Positions 47,050-60,585 of a stretch of 64,000 nucleotides of DNA are shown here, piece by piece; the stretch's first letter is position 1; the number at the start of each line of letters is the position of its first letter. The DNA comes from Candidula unifasciata (taxonomy: Eukaryota; Mollusca; Gastropoda; Stylommatophora; Geomitridae). Location of the stretch: positions 63,501-127,500 of the forward strand of contig CAJHNH020008548.1 of the NCBI GenBank assembly GCA_905116865.2. Direction: 5' to 3'. The notes below the pieces were generated by a model. That model did not search any database. It saw only the letters and a list, made by a program, of their open reading frames with translations, and was not told the origin of the DNA. A program made the translations under genes and the position numbers.

Positions 47050-47400
47050 TGCTATCAGTGTCAGACATGGACAGTCCTGGAAAACCAAACTGAAGATTGC
47101 AACATGTGAAATTAGATGAATAAGTGTAAGAAATGCAACGGGAGGTAATGATAGAGTCACCAATGAAGAACTAAGAAAAGTGATAGGCACAGTTCATGGA
47201 ACATCAAAGAATTAATTGTTTTTATCGTCTGTTCAGAGTGGAACCAAATCAGCCAGCAGCTAGAGAGTACTACATGAGATCAGCAGGCAACAAGGCAAGA
47301 GGTGAGGAAAAAGAAAGATACGGATAGATGGAGTAAAAGAGACATTACTGAAACGCAAAATAACATTACTACATGCTACTAGAAAAAAAAAAGAAAACTA
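47050..47400 (+). pseudogene. LINE RT C-terminus, degraded
   Basis: + strand, across frames: DMDSPGKPN at the TWTL position, RVEPNQPAAREYYMRSAGNK and ARGEEKERYG, corresponding to the RM-P ... GRPRKRWID end of an RT, then a KRDI-like tail. Many stops. Confidence 0.5.
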
Positions 47401-47429
47401 CATCTAACCCCGACCTGGGATGCTTTACT

Positions 47430-48425
47430 GTACAAACAGTAGGACAAAAGAAGAAGAAGAATTGCAAGACGCCTGAAACACTGGGGGATCGAATCGGTGC
47501 TAGGACAAAAGAAGAATTGCAAGACTCCTGAAACACTGGGGGTCGAATCGGTGCTAGGACAAAAGAAGAATTGCAAGACGCCTGAAACACTGGCGCTCGA
47601 ATCGGTGCTAGGACGAAAGAAGAAAAAGAATTGCAAGACGCCTGAAACACTAGGGGATCGAATTGGTGCTAGGACAAAAGAAGAAGAATAATTGCAAGAC
47701 GCCTGAAACACTAGGGGATCGAATCGGTGCTAAGGACAAAAGAAGAATTGCAAGACGCCTGAAACATTACAGCTCGAATCGGTGCTAGGACAAAAGAAGA
47801 ATTGCAAGACGCCTGAAACTTGGGGCTCGAATCCGTGCTAGGACGAAAGAAGAAAAAGAATTGCAAGACGCCTGAAACTTGGGGCTCGAATCCGTGCTAG
47901 GACGAAAGAAGAAAAAGAATTGCAAGACGCCTGAAACACTAGGGGATCGAATTGGTGCTAAGGACAAAAGAAGAAGAAGAATTGCAAGACGCCTGAAACA
48001 CTAGGGGATCGAATCGGTGCTAGGAAAAAAGAAGAATTGCAAGACGCCTGAAACATTACAGCTCGAATCGGTGCTAGGACAAAAGAAGAATTGCAAGACG
48101 CCTGAAACTTGGGGCTCGAATCCGTGCTAGGACGAAAGAAGAAAAAGAATTGCAAGACGCCTGAAACTTGGGGCTCGAATCCGTGCTAGGACGAAAGAAG
48201 AAAAAGAATTGCAAGACGCCTGAAACACTAGGGGATCGAATTGGTGCTAGGACAAAAGAAGAAGAAGAATTGCCAGACGACTGAAACACAGGAGCTCGAA
48301 TCGGTGCTAGGAAAAAAGAAGAATTGCCAAACGCCTGAAACACTGGGGGATCGAATCCGTGCTAGGACATAAGAAGAATTGCAAGTCGCCTGAAACACTG
48401 GCGCTCGAATCGGTGCTCCAATGGC
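47430..48425. repeat. Minisatellite, 52-60-bp unit, about 18 copies
   Basis: Unit AGGACAAAAGAAGAAGAATT, GCAAGACGCCTGAAACACTG, GGGGATCGAATCGGTGCT. Length differences come from the internal GAA run and from CACTGGGG/CTTGGGG variants. A five-unit block (from about 47733) recurs from about 48020, so a roughly 288-bp higher-order duplication is present. Confidence 0.95.
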
Positions 48426-48687
48426 CTGTGTAGAAATCTCCACCTGTCAGCCTGGACTATTGAGGCACTTCTTCCAGCATCCTGAGTTCTCAGTCTCCAC
48501 CAGCCATCTTTAAGTTTCAAAACCATGATAACAACGGGCCGATGAACCAACTGTACAAGCCAATGTTGACAGAACATTCGGTAAGTTGAGATTGTTCGTC
48601 TTTGATGTTCTGTGTCTTCTATAGTTATATTTCTTGTCTATCTTTTTCACTTGATTGTTTGAATCATGGTATGGGGCGTCGCAGGTT
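48426..48687. other. No recognisable gene
   Basis: Unassigned spacer. Confidence 0.4.
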
Positions 48688-48842
48688 GACCCAGCCTAAA
48701 ATGGGTTCCAGGATGTATTTCCTGGGGAAGTAAAGACGACCAGCGTAATCCTGGCCACATTACCTTGTAGTGCCGATTGGTCTGTAAAAATATGGGCGCT
48801 CTTCCCATATGCCTGATGGGCCTAAAGGCGTGAAAATATATC
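48688..48842 (+). mobile_element. SINE B, 5'-truncated
   Basis: GACCCAGCCTAAAATGGGTT, GGGGAAGTAAAGACGACC, TAGTGCCGATTGGTCTGTAA and GCCTAAAGGCGTGAAAATA. Confidence 0.8.
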
Positions 48843-49729
48843 TCTAATTTTCTTACTTATTGGCTATTGCCCATCTCCCCCTCCCCCGTCCCTCTCCCCA
48901 TCCCCCCAACGCACCGTAAGATGGTGTGTCATGACAGACATGCAGGCTGGCTGTCACAGTCACATCGGAATGTTATGTTATCTCCGTCCTCTGATACATT
49001 AGCCACTGTAAGGCACCTCTACTAACTGTTCCCTTGAGAAGTTGGTTATAATGTTGGCCCTTTTCCTTTTGTTCATCCTGTCTCGGGGACTCCGAGAATT
49101 CTTGGCGAGTTTCCGGAAAAGTCCAATAGTATAGGTGTGTTAGGGTTTGAAATGAACACCGACAAACACTAAATCTGAAACCCACCCCCCCCCTTCCCCT
49201 TTTCACACACACAGACACACACACACACACACACACACACTCCATAATATTGGCTATCCCAGGAACTCCTCGCGAAATCTCGAAGTCCCAGAGATGGGGT
49301 GAACAAAAAGTAAAGCGCCATACTGTTTCCTATCTCGACCTTGAAAGCGGAATAGACATGCATCACAACGCTTTACTCTCATGTGGTACCATCTAAATTC
49401 TAACTCGGTGATTGCTGCTGAAGATGGGAACAGAGCTGTTATAGGCATGCCCAGAGGGATGTGGTGTCGGTGTCTCACCCAACGAAACCGACTCAGCAGG
49501 AGTTGTTAGATGTGTATCACCCCGTGAAAATTCTAGAGCCCATTTCGGACAGATGAAATAGATCATTTGCCCCTTATCAAGCGTGTCGTACCAACTGAAA
49601 TCTGACGTAGTGGCCGAAAGACGTAGATAGCGGTAAACCACAACAGGATGTGCCAGCCGCTTTTGTAAGAGCAGCAGAGAAGATGTTTTTCGTCTTCTTC
49701 TATTTATATTCACAATTCTTCTTCTTCTT
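48843..49729. other. No recognisable gene; (AC)n at 49205-49240
   Basis: C-rich runs at 48877-48910 and 49184-49200. (AC)n at 49205-49240. TTC-rich LINE F tail at 49695-49730. Otherwise unassigned. Confidence 0.5.
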
Positions 49730-50400
49730 AAAGTCCATGCCGTGTTGCGTTGGTAGTCACGTCTATCCACAATCTTCTGTCGCGTGTACTTTCAGTCAGC
49801 TCTGACACAGATGATCCTCCATGCCGTGTGGCGTTGGTAGTCATGTCTATCCACAATCTTCTGTCTCGTGTACTTTCAATCAACTCTGACACAGATGATC
49901 CTCCATGCCGTGATGTCAAACTATTCAGCATCTGTTCTCTCGGTCTCCCCCTGCCTCTTCTCCTCTCCAACTTTCCTACTGTCACAATTTACTCCGGTTT
50001 TCTTGTTCTCATCACATGATCAATGAATAAATAAATATTTTCTTTTTCCGATATGAGCAATCAGTTATCTTCGTTAGTCAGTTTCTTTCAAGATGTCTTC
50101 ATTTCTCTTTTTATCTGTCTATAGTATTCTCATCATTGGTCTTTAAAACCACGTCTCCGCAACTTCCAAATAAATTTTCACTAATTTACTCATTCTTTCA
50201 TGATTCACTTACGCATATCAAGATATGATTTATATAGCTTTTAAGAATTCTCTTTGTCGTCTCAATGGACAAAGAAAAAGTACATGAAATATTCTTTATT
50301 TTTTAAAATGCTGCCTTTGCTTGAGCTATTCTACATCTAACCTCTTTAATACATCATCCATCTGATGATATGAGGGTCCATGCCATGTACTGTCTAAACC
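49730..50400 (-). pseudogene. LINE F 3' end, copy 1
   Basis: The - strand reads (with frameshifts) RILWTDKKRNEDILKETD, HHVMRTRKPE, then VGKLERRRGRGRPREQMLNS and RHGGSSVSELIESTRDRRLW, the RT C-terminal pattern (FGHxMR ... GRGRPR ... DRxxW). The last 33 codons (RHGGSSVSEL ... TTNAT) are tandemly duplicated (49745-49910). The 3' end is an (AAG)n-like tail at 49695-49730. The sequence repeats at 50480-51120. Confidence 0.75.
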
Positions 50401-51120
50401 TTATATCTCACAACTAGCAGTCAACTCTGACGCAGATGATCTTCCATGCCAAACGAGTCAGTAGTCATGTATTCCACAACCTTCTGTCTCGCGTACTTTC
50501 GGTCACCACCGAGAATGATCTTCCACATTGTTCGTCATCATCATAACACTACGTGACGTTGGGTCACCACAGATGATTTCAGTAGACTGATCAGCTCTCC
50601 ACAACCTTTCTCGGTACTTTCAATCAATGCACTTCATGATCTTCCATGCCATGAAGCGTTGGGTAGTCATGTCTATCCACAAAATCTGTCTCAAAGTACT
50701 TTCAATTGGTCTGACACTTCTCCTCTTTCCCTCTACTGAAGTCAAACCGTCCAGCATCGTTGTCTCGGTATTCTTCTCCTTTTTCCTAGCTGTTATTACT
50801 CCGGTTGTCTTGATCACATGATCAATGAATGAATATTTTCCCCCTTTTCAACAGTAGTTTAAAGTCAGTTTCTTTCAAGATGTCCAATGTGTCTGTATAT
50901 TCTTTCATCGCTTTAAAAACATCTTTCCAAATAATTTTGAAATTTATGGTCGTTCATGATTGACTTCCGATATGATTTATATAGCTTTAAGAATTCTCTT
51001 TGTCGTTCAATGAAAAAGTGCATGAAATCGCATTTCTAATGCTTTGCTTGAGCTATCATCTACCTCTTTAATACATCATATCTGATGTTATGAGGGTCCA
51101 CGTTTCATATTCATAATGTA
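50401..51120 (-). pseudogene. LINE F 3' end, copy 2 (tandem duplicate)
   Basis: Same order as 49730-50400 with offset about 750-800 bp: CTATCCACAAAATCTGTCTC, GTTATTACTCCGGTTGTCTT, TTTCTTTCAAGATGTCC and ATGATTTATATAGCTTTAAG all recur. It extends further to YETWTL at about 51090. Many small deletions relative to copy 1. Extra short GATGATCTTCCATGCC units at 50430-50650 show repeated tail duplication. Confidence 0.7.
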
Positions 51121-52794
51121 AATGTCAGGAAATCACCACACGTCGGTTGCTTCCAGGTGTTCTGTGGAAAATCAAGACTGCTCCACGGACGCTTCTAGAT
51201 CTTCAGAAATCTGAAAAAAAACACAAGGCAACACCCATGTGCGACAAGTTTCAACGGATAGTCTATCAATGTCCTTACCACCTCCTTGGCTCAGATATAC
51301 TGAGGTTAGTCCTTGCCATGGGCGACTACCTACATCTGAATCTGTTCAGGTCTCCAGAGTGAGCACTAGAGTCGTACGTACGTTTCCATTAACTCATAAG
51401 TTTCAGCCATCAGTCCTGAATTCAGATCCCCATTATCCAGCTTTTAATATACCTTTTTCACTAATGGAAAGATTTATAGCAGATGAAGTCAAAACTAATC
51501 AGGTATGCTCCGAAAGTATACGACAGTCTAAGCTTGTTGAGTTACGTGCTCCTAGCAACAGCGGATATGATGTCAGCCTGACCCGAAGCTCCTTTTTCAC
51601 AACGGTTACCCCGCTCCATTTTCAGAGTTGACAATACAAATCACATTTGGCACAATTGAAAAGTATTTCAAATAAACCTAGTAGCTCACGCTATGCAATC
51701 AGCTCAATAGCTGGGCGATGGAGCTAAGCAACAATTGTGCAACAATTGATCAACTAGGCAACAATTGGCAAACTAAGCAACAGTTAGCAAACTTGTATGT
51801 AAGCCTTACACCAGGACTATTCAACTACGTTTACCCATAAGTCAAAATGTGAAACATGGGGAACGTCATGAGCCCAGAAAAAGGTCCTAACGTGTAAACC
51901 ACAGCCATAGAAAAGATCAGAGGATTATAGGGGCAATGATCCCCGGGCAAACTTTCTATATAACATCCGCTTGGCAGATTTGGCCCACATAGGCCGCCAG
52001 TTGACGATATTCTGTGTTCTACGGTGACCTGCCTAATGCGGTAGGTGTGTCATCGCTAATGTCCGTGTACCCTACAATAATTGTCTGCGTTAATTATAAA
52101 CCTGTTTACAATGAAACGCCGATAACACACACTTTACAGGCGCGATTTTTACTCCTTCAGTTCCATTACTACATAGCAAGGTCGGCCTCATGCTCTGAGG
52201 AAAAGAAAGCGAAAGTCAAGATGACCCAAGTCTGTGGTGTTTTTGGATGTATATAGCACTTCCTATGTACTTCTCTGTACTTCTTAAAGATCATTTTACT
52301 AATGCTTTGCAACTCAGACGCTCATAATTCCCAAACGGCACTACATAGACAGCACAAAGTCAGCTCTTATTGATGTCTGTCACCATCTGACGCCTTATCT
52401 TGGTGTGTCACATCTAGGCATCACTAAAGATGCGTGCAAGACCCTGAGATTGTGTGTATCTGTGCAGCTTTTATAGAAGTAACAATAACGAGACATCGTG
52501 TATATAAGGTTGAAGATGACATATCATGGTTTCTCCTGTACTTAAGTATAGAAGAGCATTGACACAATCACCTAGCACAGCCAGATGGTAAGGCCAATAA
52601 TGAAAGGTTAGTCTCTTTCGTTCGTCTCTATATTCAGATACTGAAGTGGATATTAAAACATGAGTTCATAGGCCGACAATTTTTAACAGGATTATTCAGT
52701 GTATTATTTCCCTCTACACAACACTGTTGAAGGGGACGATTACCGCTGTCGTTAACTGCGGATGACAGGGATTCCTGTTCAGATCCTTACCGTT
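51121..52794. other. No recognised gene
   Basis: The longest apparently non-repetitive stretch in the right half. Open frames of 70-130 codons (51147-51362, 51239-51631 and 52014-52256, +) have no recognised domain. AACAATTG/GCAACAATTGG motifs cluster at 51730-51790. Probably Cav2 intron. Confidence 0.4.
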
Positions 52795-54395
52795 TTACAG
52801 TCAACACTACCTACGGTGTCAGTTTTACAGTCAACACTACCTACGATGTCAGTTTTACAGTCAACACTACCTACGGTGTCAGTTTTACTGTCAACACTAC
52901 CTACGATGTCAGTTTTACAGTCAACACTACCTACGGTGTCAGTTTTACTGTCAACACTACCTACGGAGTCAGTTTTACAGTCAACACTACCTACGGTGTC
53001 AGTTTTACAGTCAACACTACCTACGGTGTCAGTTTTACTGTCAACACTACCTACGATGTCAGTTTTACAGTCAACACTACCTACGATGTCAGTTTTACAG
53101 TCAACACTACCTACGATGTCAGTTTTACAGTCAACACTACCTACGATGTCAGTTTTACAGTCAACACTACCTACGGTGTCAGTTTTACAGTCAACACTAC
53201 CTACGATGTCAGTTTTACAGTCAACACTACCTACGGTGTCAGTTTTACAGTCAACACTACCTACGGAGTCAGTTTTACAGTCAACACTACCTACGGAGTC
53301 AGTTTTACAGTCAACACTACCTACGGAGTCAGTTTTACAGTCAACACTACCTACGGAGTCAGTTTTACAGTCAACACTACCTACGGAGTCAGTTTTACAG
53401 TCAACACTCCTTGCGGTGTCAGTTTTACTGTCAACACTACCTACGGTGTCAGTTTTACAGTCAACACTCCTTACGGTGTCAGTTTTACAGTCAACACTAC
53501 CTACGATGTCAGTTTTACAGTCAACACTACCTACGGTGTCAGTTTTACAGTCAACACTACCTACGATGTCAGTTTTACAGTCAACACTACCTACGGTGTC
53601 AGTTTTACAGTCAACACTCCTTACGGTGTCAGTTTTACAGTCAACACTACCTACGGTGTCAGTTTTACAGTCAACACTCCTTACGGTGTCAGTTTTACAG
53701 TCAACACTACCTACGATGTCAGTTTTACAGTCAACACTACCTACGGTGTCAGTTTTACAGTCAACACTACCTACGATGTCAGTTTTACAGTCAACACTCC
53801 TTGCGGCATCAGTTCTACAGTTAACACTACCTACGGTGTCAGTTTTACAGTCAACACTATCTACTGTGTCAGTTTTACAGTCAACACTATCTACTGTGTC
53901 AGTTTTACAGTCAACACTACCTACGGTGTCAGTTTTACAGTCAACACTACCTACGGTGTCAGTTTTACAGTCAACACTACCTACGATGTCAGTTTTACAG
54001 TCAACACTACCTACGATTTCAGTTTTACTGTCAACACTACCTACCGTGTCAGTTTTACAGTCAACACTACCTACGGTGTCAGTTTTACAGTCAACACTAC
54101 CTACGATGTCAGTTTTACAGTCAACACTACCTACCTTACAGTCAACATCAGTTTCTACAGTCAACACTACCTACGGTGTCAGTTTTACAGTCAACACTAC
54201 CTACGGTTTCTTACAGTCAACACTACCTACGGTGTCAGTTTTACAGTCAACACTACCTACGGTTTCTTACAGTCAACACTACCTACGGTTTCTTACAGTC
54301 AACACTACCTACGGTTTCTTACAGTCAACACTACCTACGGTTTCAGTTTTACAGTCAACACTACCTACGGGTTCAGTCCTAGAATCAACACCTCA
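52795..54395. repeat. Minisatellite, 30-bp unit, about 53 copies
   Basis: Unit TCAACACTACCTACGGTGTC plus AGTTTTACAG. The main variable codon site (GGTGTC/GATGTC/GGAGTC) changes the amino acid on both strands (Val/Met/Glu on +, Thr/Ile/Ser on -), arguing against protein constraint although open frames of 548 (+) and 462 (-) codons exist. The right edge (54135-54390) has shortened units lacking AGTTTT. Confidence 0.97.
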
Positions 54396-55978
<1,583 letters not shown>

Positions 55979-56212
55979 TACTAGGTTGTTGCGTATCCTT
56001 TACAGGACGTTGCAGAACCAACCCTAACAGCCCCTGGCTGTTGTGTGGTTTCTCTAGGCAAATTACGTCCAGTAGTTTGCCATTGCTTTCTGGACGGTCG
56101 GCTTTCTTGATACCACTGTCGAAACCAACGCAAGGCGCATTGCCCGCAGCTGGGATCGAACCCGGCATCCCGGCATTTCGAAGCGAAGTGTTCGCATCGA
56201 CTTAGCAACAGT
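55979..56212 (-). mobile_element. SINE D inserted in (TAC)n
   Basis: On the - strand the head TTGCTAAGTCGATGCGAACA with box B CGGGTTCGATCCC (56157) leads to GTTTCGACAGTGGTATCAAG, AAGCAATGGCAAACTACTGG and the 3' end AAAGGATACGCAACAACC. (TAC)n flanks it on both sides. Confidence 0.85.
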
Positions 56213-56325
56213 TACTACTACTACTATATTACTACTGCTACTACTACTACTACTATTTCTACTACTATTTCTACTACTATTGCTGCTGCTACTACCACCA
56301 CAACCACCACTACTACTACTGTACC
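56213..56325. repeat. (TAC)n array, right part
   Basis: TAC with TTC, TGC and CAC variants, then a pyrimidine-rich stretch. Confidence 0.95.
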
Positions 56326-57247
56326 TCCTCTTCCTTTCCACCTCTTTTATTCTCCTTCTTTCTTTTTCTGTCATATCCTCTATTTCTTCTTCTTGTCAGC
56401 TTTTTGTTGTCCCCTTATCCTTGTTATCAGCTTTATTTTTACTTTTTAAAAACAAGGGCGGGGTAGAACAAGGAAAAGGGGTAATGTGTGGATAAGGAGA
56501 AAAGAGCTGTGGACATGGAAAGGAATATGGTCACGGATGAAAACGATGAAGAAAATACAGAAAGCGGGCGGAGAAAATGACAGCAGCAAACTATTTGTGT
56601 CCGTGCCTTTAACATGCCCGGTGGTATATGGGGTCTGAAACATCTTGTCACGGCTAACAGGAGACGAGATCATTGCAATTACAGTTTTCCCTCTGCACTC
56701 AAAGCGCACTCACAGACATGTCATCAGTAGCCATGAGAAAACAAGCCTCATAATCTACATTTTCCTCAAATCGAGTTCATATTATTCGTGTCTTGATGTC
56801 GGCTGTCTCAGAATAGATGGAATGACCAATGAGATGCTCCATTTGGCTCCTTCTAATATGAAAGCAATGCGATTGGTCAAAATATGGGCTCGGGAGCTCA
56901 TTACTATTCATGATTTCCCAAATCTGGGCTTTTTATCTTGCCGCGTCGAACGGCTATCTGGGATTTGAACTGCCGTGATGAACTGCCTTAGAGGGGCACG
57001 ATACTGGCGCCTGGGGTATTGGAAATATTTCCCTCCCGCGGGAGAATTTGGATTTCCGTTACCGAACTTCTCAGTAATCATCTGTTTTATTTTCTTCCGT
57101 GGATGGCTTTCCGTTGCACATTTTGTGCTTTTTTTTTTGGGGGGGGGGGGGGGGGGGGCATCTGTGCCCGTCCTGTTGACTGACGTAAATCAGTGAAATG
57201 CGTCTACGTGTCTGCCTTTGTTATTCTGAGCTGTCATTGTGCTTTAT
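56326..57247. other. No recognisable gene; T/G homopolymers at 57126-57160
   Basis: Unassigned. A T-run followed by a G-run sits at 57129-57158. Frames of 60-107 codons lack domains. Confidence 0.4.
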
Positions 57248-57475
57248 GGAAGCCGCCGTGGCACAATGGCTAGACGCTCGCCTGTGGATGCGAAAGTCGT
57301 GGATTCAAATCTGAACGGAACCAGAATTTGAAAAAAAAATTTCCTAGCTTTTAAAATTGATATGAGGTACAGTACGGGGAAGTAAAGCCGGCCTGCATAA
57401 TTACCCAATACCCACCAAGTGCCGATTGACTTTAAAATATGCCTCTAGCATCATATGCTGAATACCCAATGCGTT
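57248..57475 (+). mobile_element. SINE B copy feeding into a minisatellite
   Basis: Box A CCGTGGCACAATGGCTAGAC and box B GTGGATTCAAATCT, body GGGGAAGTAAAGCCGGCCTG, AAGTGCCGATTGACTTTAAA, CTAGCATCATATGC. The 3' end AATGCGTTTAGAACTGGTC takes the place of the usual AAGGCGTGGAAAAGGGTC and is the first unit of the following 23-bp array. Confidence 0.85.
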
Positions 57476-58490
57476 TAGAACTGGTCTTTCAATGCGCTTG
57501 GAATTGTTTTTTCGTTGCGTTTAGAACTGGTCTTTCAATGCGTTTAGAATTGGTCTTTCAGTGCGTTTAAATTGGTCTTTCAATGCGATTAGAATTGGTC
57601 TTTCAATGCGTTTAGAATTGGTCATTCAATGCGTTTAGAATTTGTCTTTCAATGCGTTTAGAACTGGTCTTTCAGTGCGTTTAGAATTGGACTTTCAGTG
57701 CGTTTAGAATTGGTCTTTCAATGCGTTTAGAATTGGTCTTTCAAAGCGTTTAGAACTGGTCTTTCAGTGCGTTTAGAATTGGTCTTTAAGTGCGTTTAGA
57801 ATTGGTCTTTCAGTGCGTTTAGAATTGGTCTTTCAAAGCGTTTAGAACTGGTCTTTCAATGCGTTTAGAATTGGTCTTTCAATGCGTTTAGAATTAGTCT
57901 TTCAATGCGTTTAGAACTGGTCTTTCAATGCGTTTAGAACTGGTCTTTCAGTGCGTTTAGAATTGGTCTTTCAATGCGTTTAGAACTGGTCTTTCAGTGC
58001 GTTTAGAATTGGTCTTTCAATGCGTTTAGAATTGGTCTTTCAGTGCGTTTAGAATTGGTCTTTTAATGCGTTTAGAATTGGTCTTTCAGTGCGTTTAGAA
58101 TTGGTCTTTCAATGCGTTTAGAATTGGTCTTTCAATGCGTTTAGAACTGGTCTTTCAATGCGTTTAGAATTTGTTTTTTCAATGCGTTTAGAACTGGTCT
58201 TTCAATGCGTTTAGAACTGGTCTTTCAAAGCGCTTGGAATTGGTTTTTCAATGCGTTTAGAATTGGTCTTTCATTGCTTTTAGAATTGGTCTTTCAGTGC
58301 GTTTCAATTGGTCTTTCAATGCGATTATAATTGGTCTTTCAATGCGTTTATAATTGGTCTTTCAAAGCGTTTAGAACTGGTCTTCCAATGCGTTTAGAAT
58401 TTGTCTTTCAATGCGTTTAGAATTGGTCTTTCAGTGCGTTTAGAACTGGTCTTTCAGTGCGTTTAGAATTGGTCTTTCAATGCATCCAGG
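57460..58490. repeat. Minisatellite, 23-bp unit, about 45 copies
   Basis: Unit AATTGGTCTTTCAATGCGTT plus TAG, with GAACTGG and CAGTGCG variants. It begins exactly at the SINE B 3' end. Confidence 0.95.
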
Positions 58491-58837
58491 GTCAGTCATC
58501 ACTGGTGTTTGTGCGTGTCCGTCAACATGATACAGAAGAGTTACATCCACAGTGACTCTACTGGAAGGCTTTCGAAGTCCTCGAACTAACAGGAATGCCC
58601 GGAAACCTGTTGAGCAGTGTAGAAAACAAAACAAAAATTGGAGCGGGATTTGTCACACGGTTCTTCCGGCCCCTCTCTTCCAGTGAAGCCTCGACTACTT
58701 GACAGGCTGATGTACTTACTGTTTTCTCCAAATGCTTATGCATTGCCGCTTCCTGCTCTGACACTGCGAGGCCTTCTAGTGCTCTGGAGAAGGAGAAGAA
58801 GAAAAAGCTGTTGCATTAACTAATGGATGGTTGAACA
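58491..58837. other. No recognisable gene
   Basis: Unassigned. An AGAAGGAGAAGAAGAAAAAG purine run at 58786 may be a LINE/SINE tail. Confidence 0.4.
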
Positions 58838-59220
58838 CGTGGCTATGAATCCTGGACAATCAATAAACAAGCCAGGCAATTTGTGGAAGCCTCGGAAATG
58901 TGGTTTTACTGAAGAATCCTTAGAATTTATCGGGAAGCCTAAAAAAGTAACACAGATAATTAAAAAGAGGTCTACAGACAAATTACACCAACTTCATAAG
59001 GAAACCGTCATTTTATGGGAGGGGTGGGGGGCTTATGTTATATGAGGATTCAAACTGGATCATGCTGTGACAACTGGAGCGATTTGTGGAAAGAGAGACA
59101 GAGGAAGACAACATGAGGAGCCCATTGAAAACGTTTTGTCGTGGCATGGACGGGTGTCAGCACACGAACTGATTCATACTCTTGGAGATCGCCAGTCGAC
59201 AGGAGCAGCTGGTTACGATC
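58838..59220 (+). pseudogene. LINE RT C-terminus, same family as 15310
   Basis: + strand: GYESWTINKQARQFVEASEM then WFY and RILRIYRE (thumb), and after several frame changes TTGAICGKRDRGRQHEE and SWHGRVSAHELIHTLGDRQS. A deletion removes the FGHxMRR segment. It runs into (ATC)n. Confidence 0.75.
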
Positions 59221-59880
59221 ATCATCATCATCATAAACATCATTACCATCATCATCATCAACATCATCACCATCATCATCATCATCAACAACATCATCAC
59301 CATCATCACCACCATCCACATCATCATCAACATAATCATCAACTTTTTGTCGTGCCATGGACGGGTGCTAGCACACGAACTGATTCATACTCTTGGAGAT
59401 CGCCAGTCGACAGGAACACCTGATTATGATGATGATGGTGATGATGTTGATAATGATTATGATGATGATGATGGTGATTTGTGGAAAGAGAGACAGAGGA
59501 AGACAACATGAGGAGCCCATTGAAAACTTTTTGTCGTGGCATGGACGGGTGTCAGCACACGAACTGATTCATACTCTTGGAGATCGCCAGTCGACAGGAG
59601 CAGCTGGTTACGATCATCATCATCATCATAAACATCATCACCATCATCATCATCAACATCATCACCATCATCATCATCATCAACAACATCATCACCATCA
59701 TCACCATCATCACCACCATCCACATCATCATCAACATAATCATCAACTTTTTTTCGTGCCATGGACGGGTGCTAGCACACGAACTGATTCATACTCTTGG
59801 AGATCGCCAGTCGACAGGAACACCTGATTATGATGATGATGGTGATGATGTTGATAATGATTATGATGATGATGATGGTG
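59081..59880. repeat. Tandem duplication (~395 bp) of a LINE tail with ATC and ATG tracts
   Basis: GATTTGTGGAAAGAGAGACA begins both copies (59081 and 59476). Each contains the RT tail, (ATC)n, a second RT-tail piece starting CTTTTTGTCGTGCCATGGAC or similar, then (GAT)n. The two copies are nearly identical. Confidence 0.9.
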
Positions 59881-60045
59881 ATGATGTTGATGATGTTGAT
59901 GGTAATGATGGTGATGATGTTGATGATGATGTTGATGATGTTGATAACGATGATGATGGTGATGATGTTGATAATGATGATGATGGTGATGAAAATGATA
60001 ATGATGATGATGTTGATAATGATGATGATGGTTAGGGTGATGATG
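59880..60045. repeat. (GAT)n tract
   Basis: GAT with GTT and AAT variants, continuing the second duplication copy. Confidence 0.95.
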
Positions 60046-60144
60046 AGGATTTTACTGGACAATATTGTCGACAGTAGCTTGCTGTAGTCTAATCGGTACG
60101 GCAACCATAATTTTGCTATAAAACTCGACATTTAATATACTTAG

Positions 60145-60352
60145 CTCTGTGGCTAAGTCGATGCAAACGCTTTGTGATGCCAGGATGCCGGTTTCGATCC
60201 CAGCTGTGGGCCATGCGTTTTGCGTTGGTTTCGACAGTGGTATCAAGTAAGCCGACCGTCCAGAGAGCAATGGCAAACTACTGAACGTAAATTTGCCTAG
60301 AAAAACGTCCTGCAACGTCCGTAAAGGATACGCAACTAACCTGTCATAAATT
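60145..60352 (+). mobile_element. SINE D copy
   Basis: GCTCTGTGGCTAAGTCGATG, box B CGGTTTCGATCCC, GTTTCGACAGTGGTATCAAG, AGCAATGGCAAACTACTG and AAAGGATACGCAACTAACC. Confidence 0.85.
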
Positions 60353-60357
60353 CTTAT

Positions 60358-60585
60358 GTGGCTTACGCTTTGCACACGCGCTTCTCAATAGTGGGGTGCC
60401 GGGTTTGATCTCAGATACAGACGATTTGGCAGCAGAAAGTCTTGCTTGGTTTTGGCAGCGGTACTGGGAGCAAACTACTGATATTAACATTTGTCTAGAA
60501 AAAAAAAAAAAAACCACAACAGCCAAAAAATGCTGAGTTGGTTCTGCAACGTCCTGTAAATGATACGCAACGGACTAAACTGTCA
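60358..60585 (+). mobile_element. SINE D copy, diverged, adjacent
   Basis: GTGGCTTACGCTTTGCAC, box B CCGGGTTTGATCTC, TTTTGGCAGCGGTACTGGG, GTTGGTTCTGCAACGTCC and AATGATACGCAACGGAC. It follows the previous copy head-to-tail with only a few bases between. Confidence 0.75.

Noticed and set aside
51147..52256. Exons in the non-repetitive stretch
   Set aside because: Frames of up to 130 codons lack domains and splice signals; chance frames are expected at this length.
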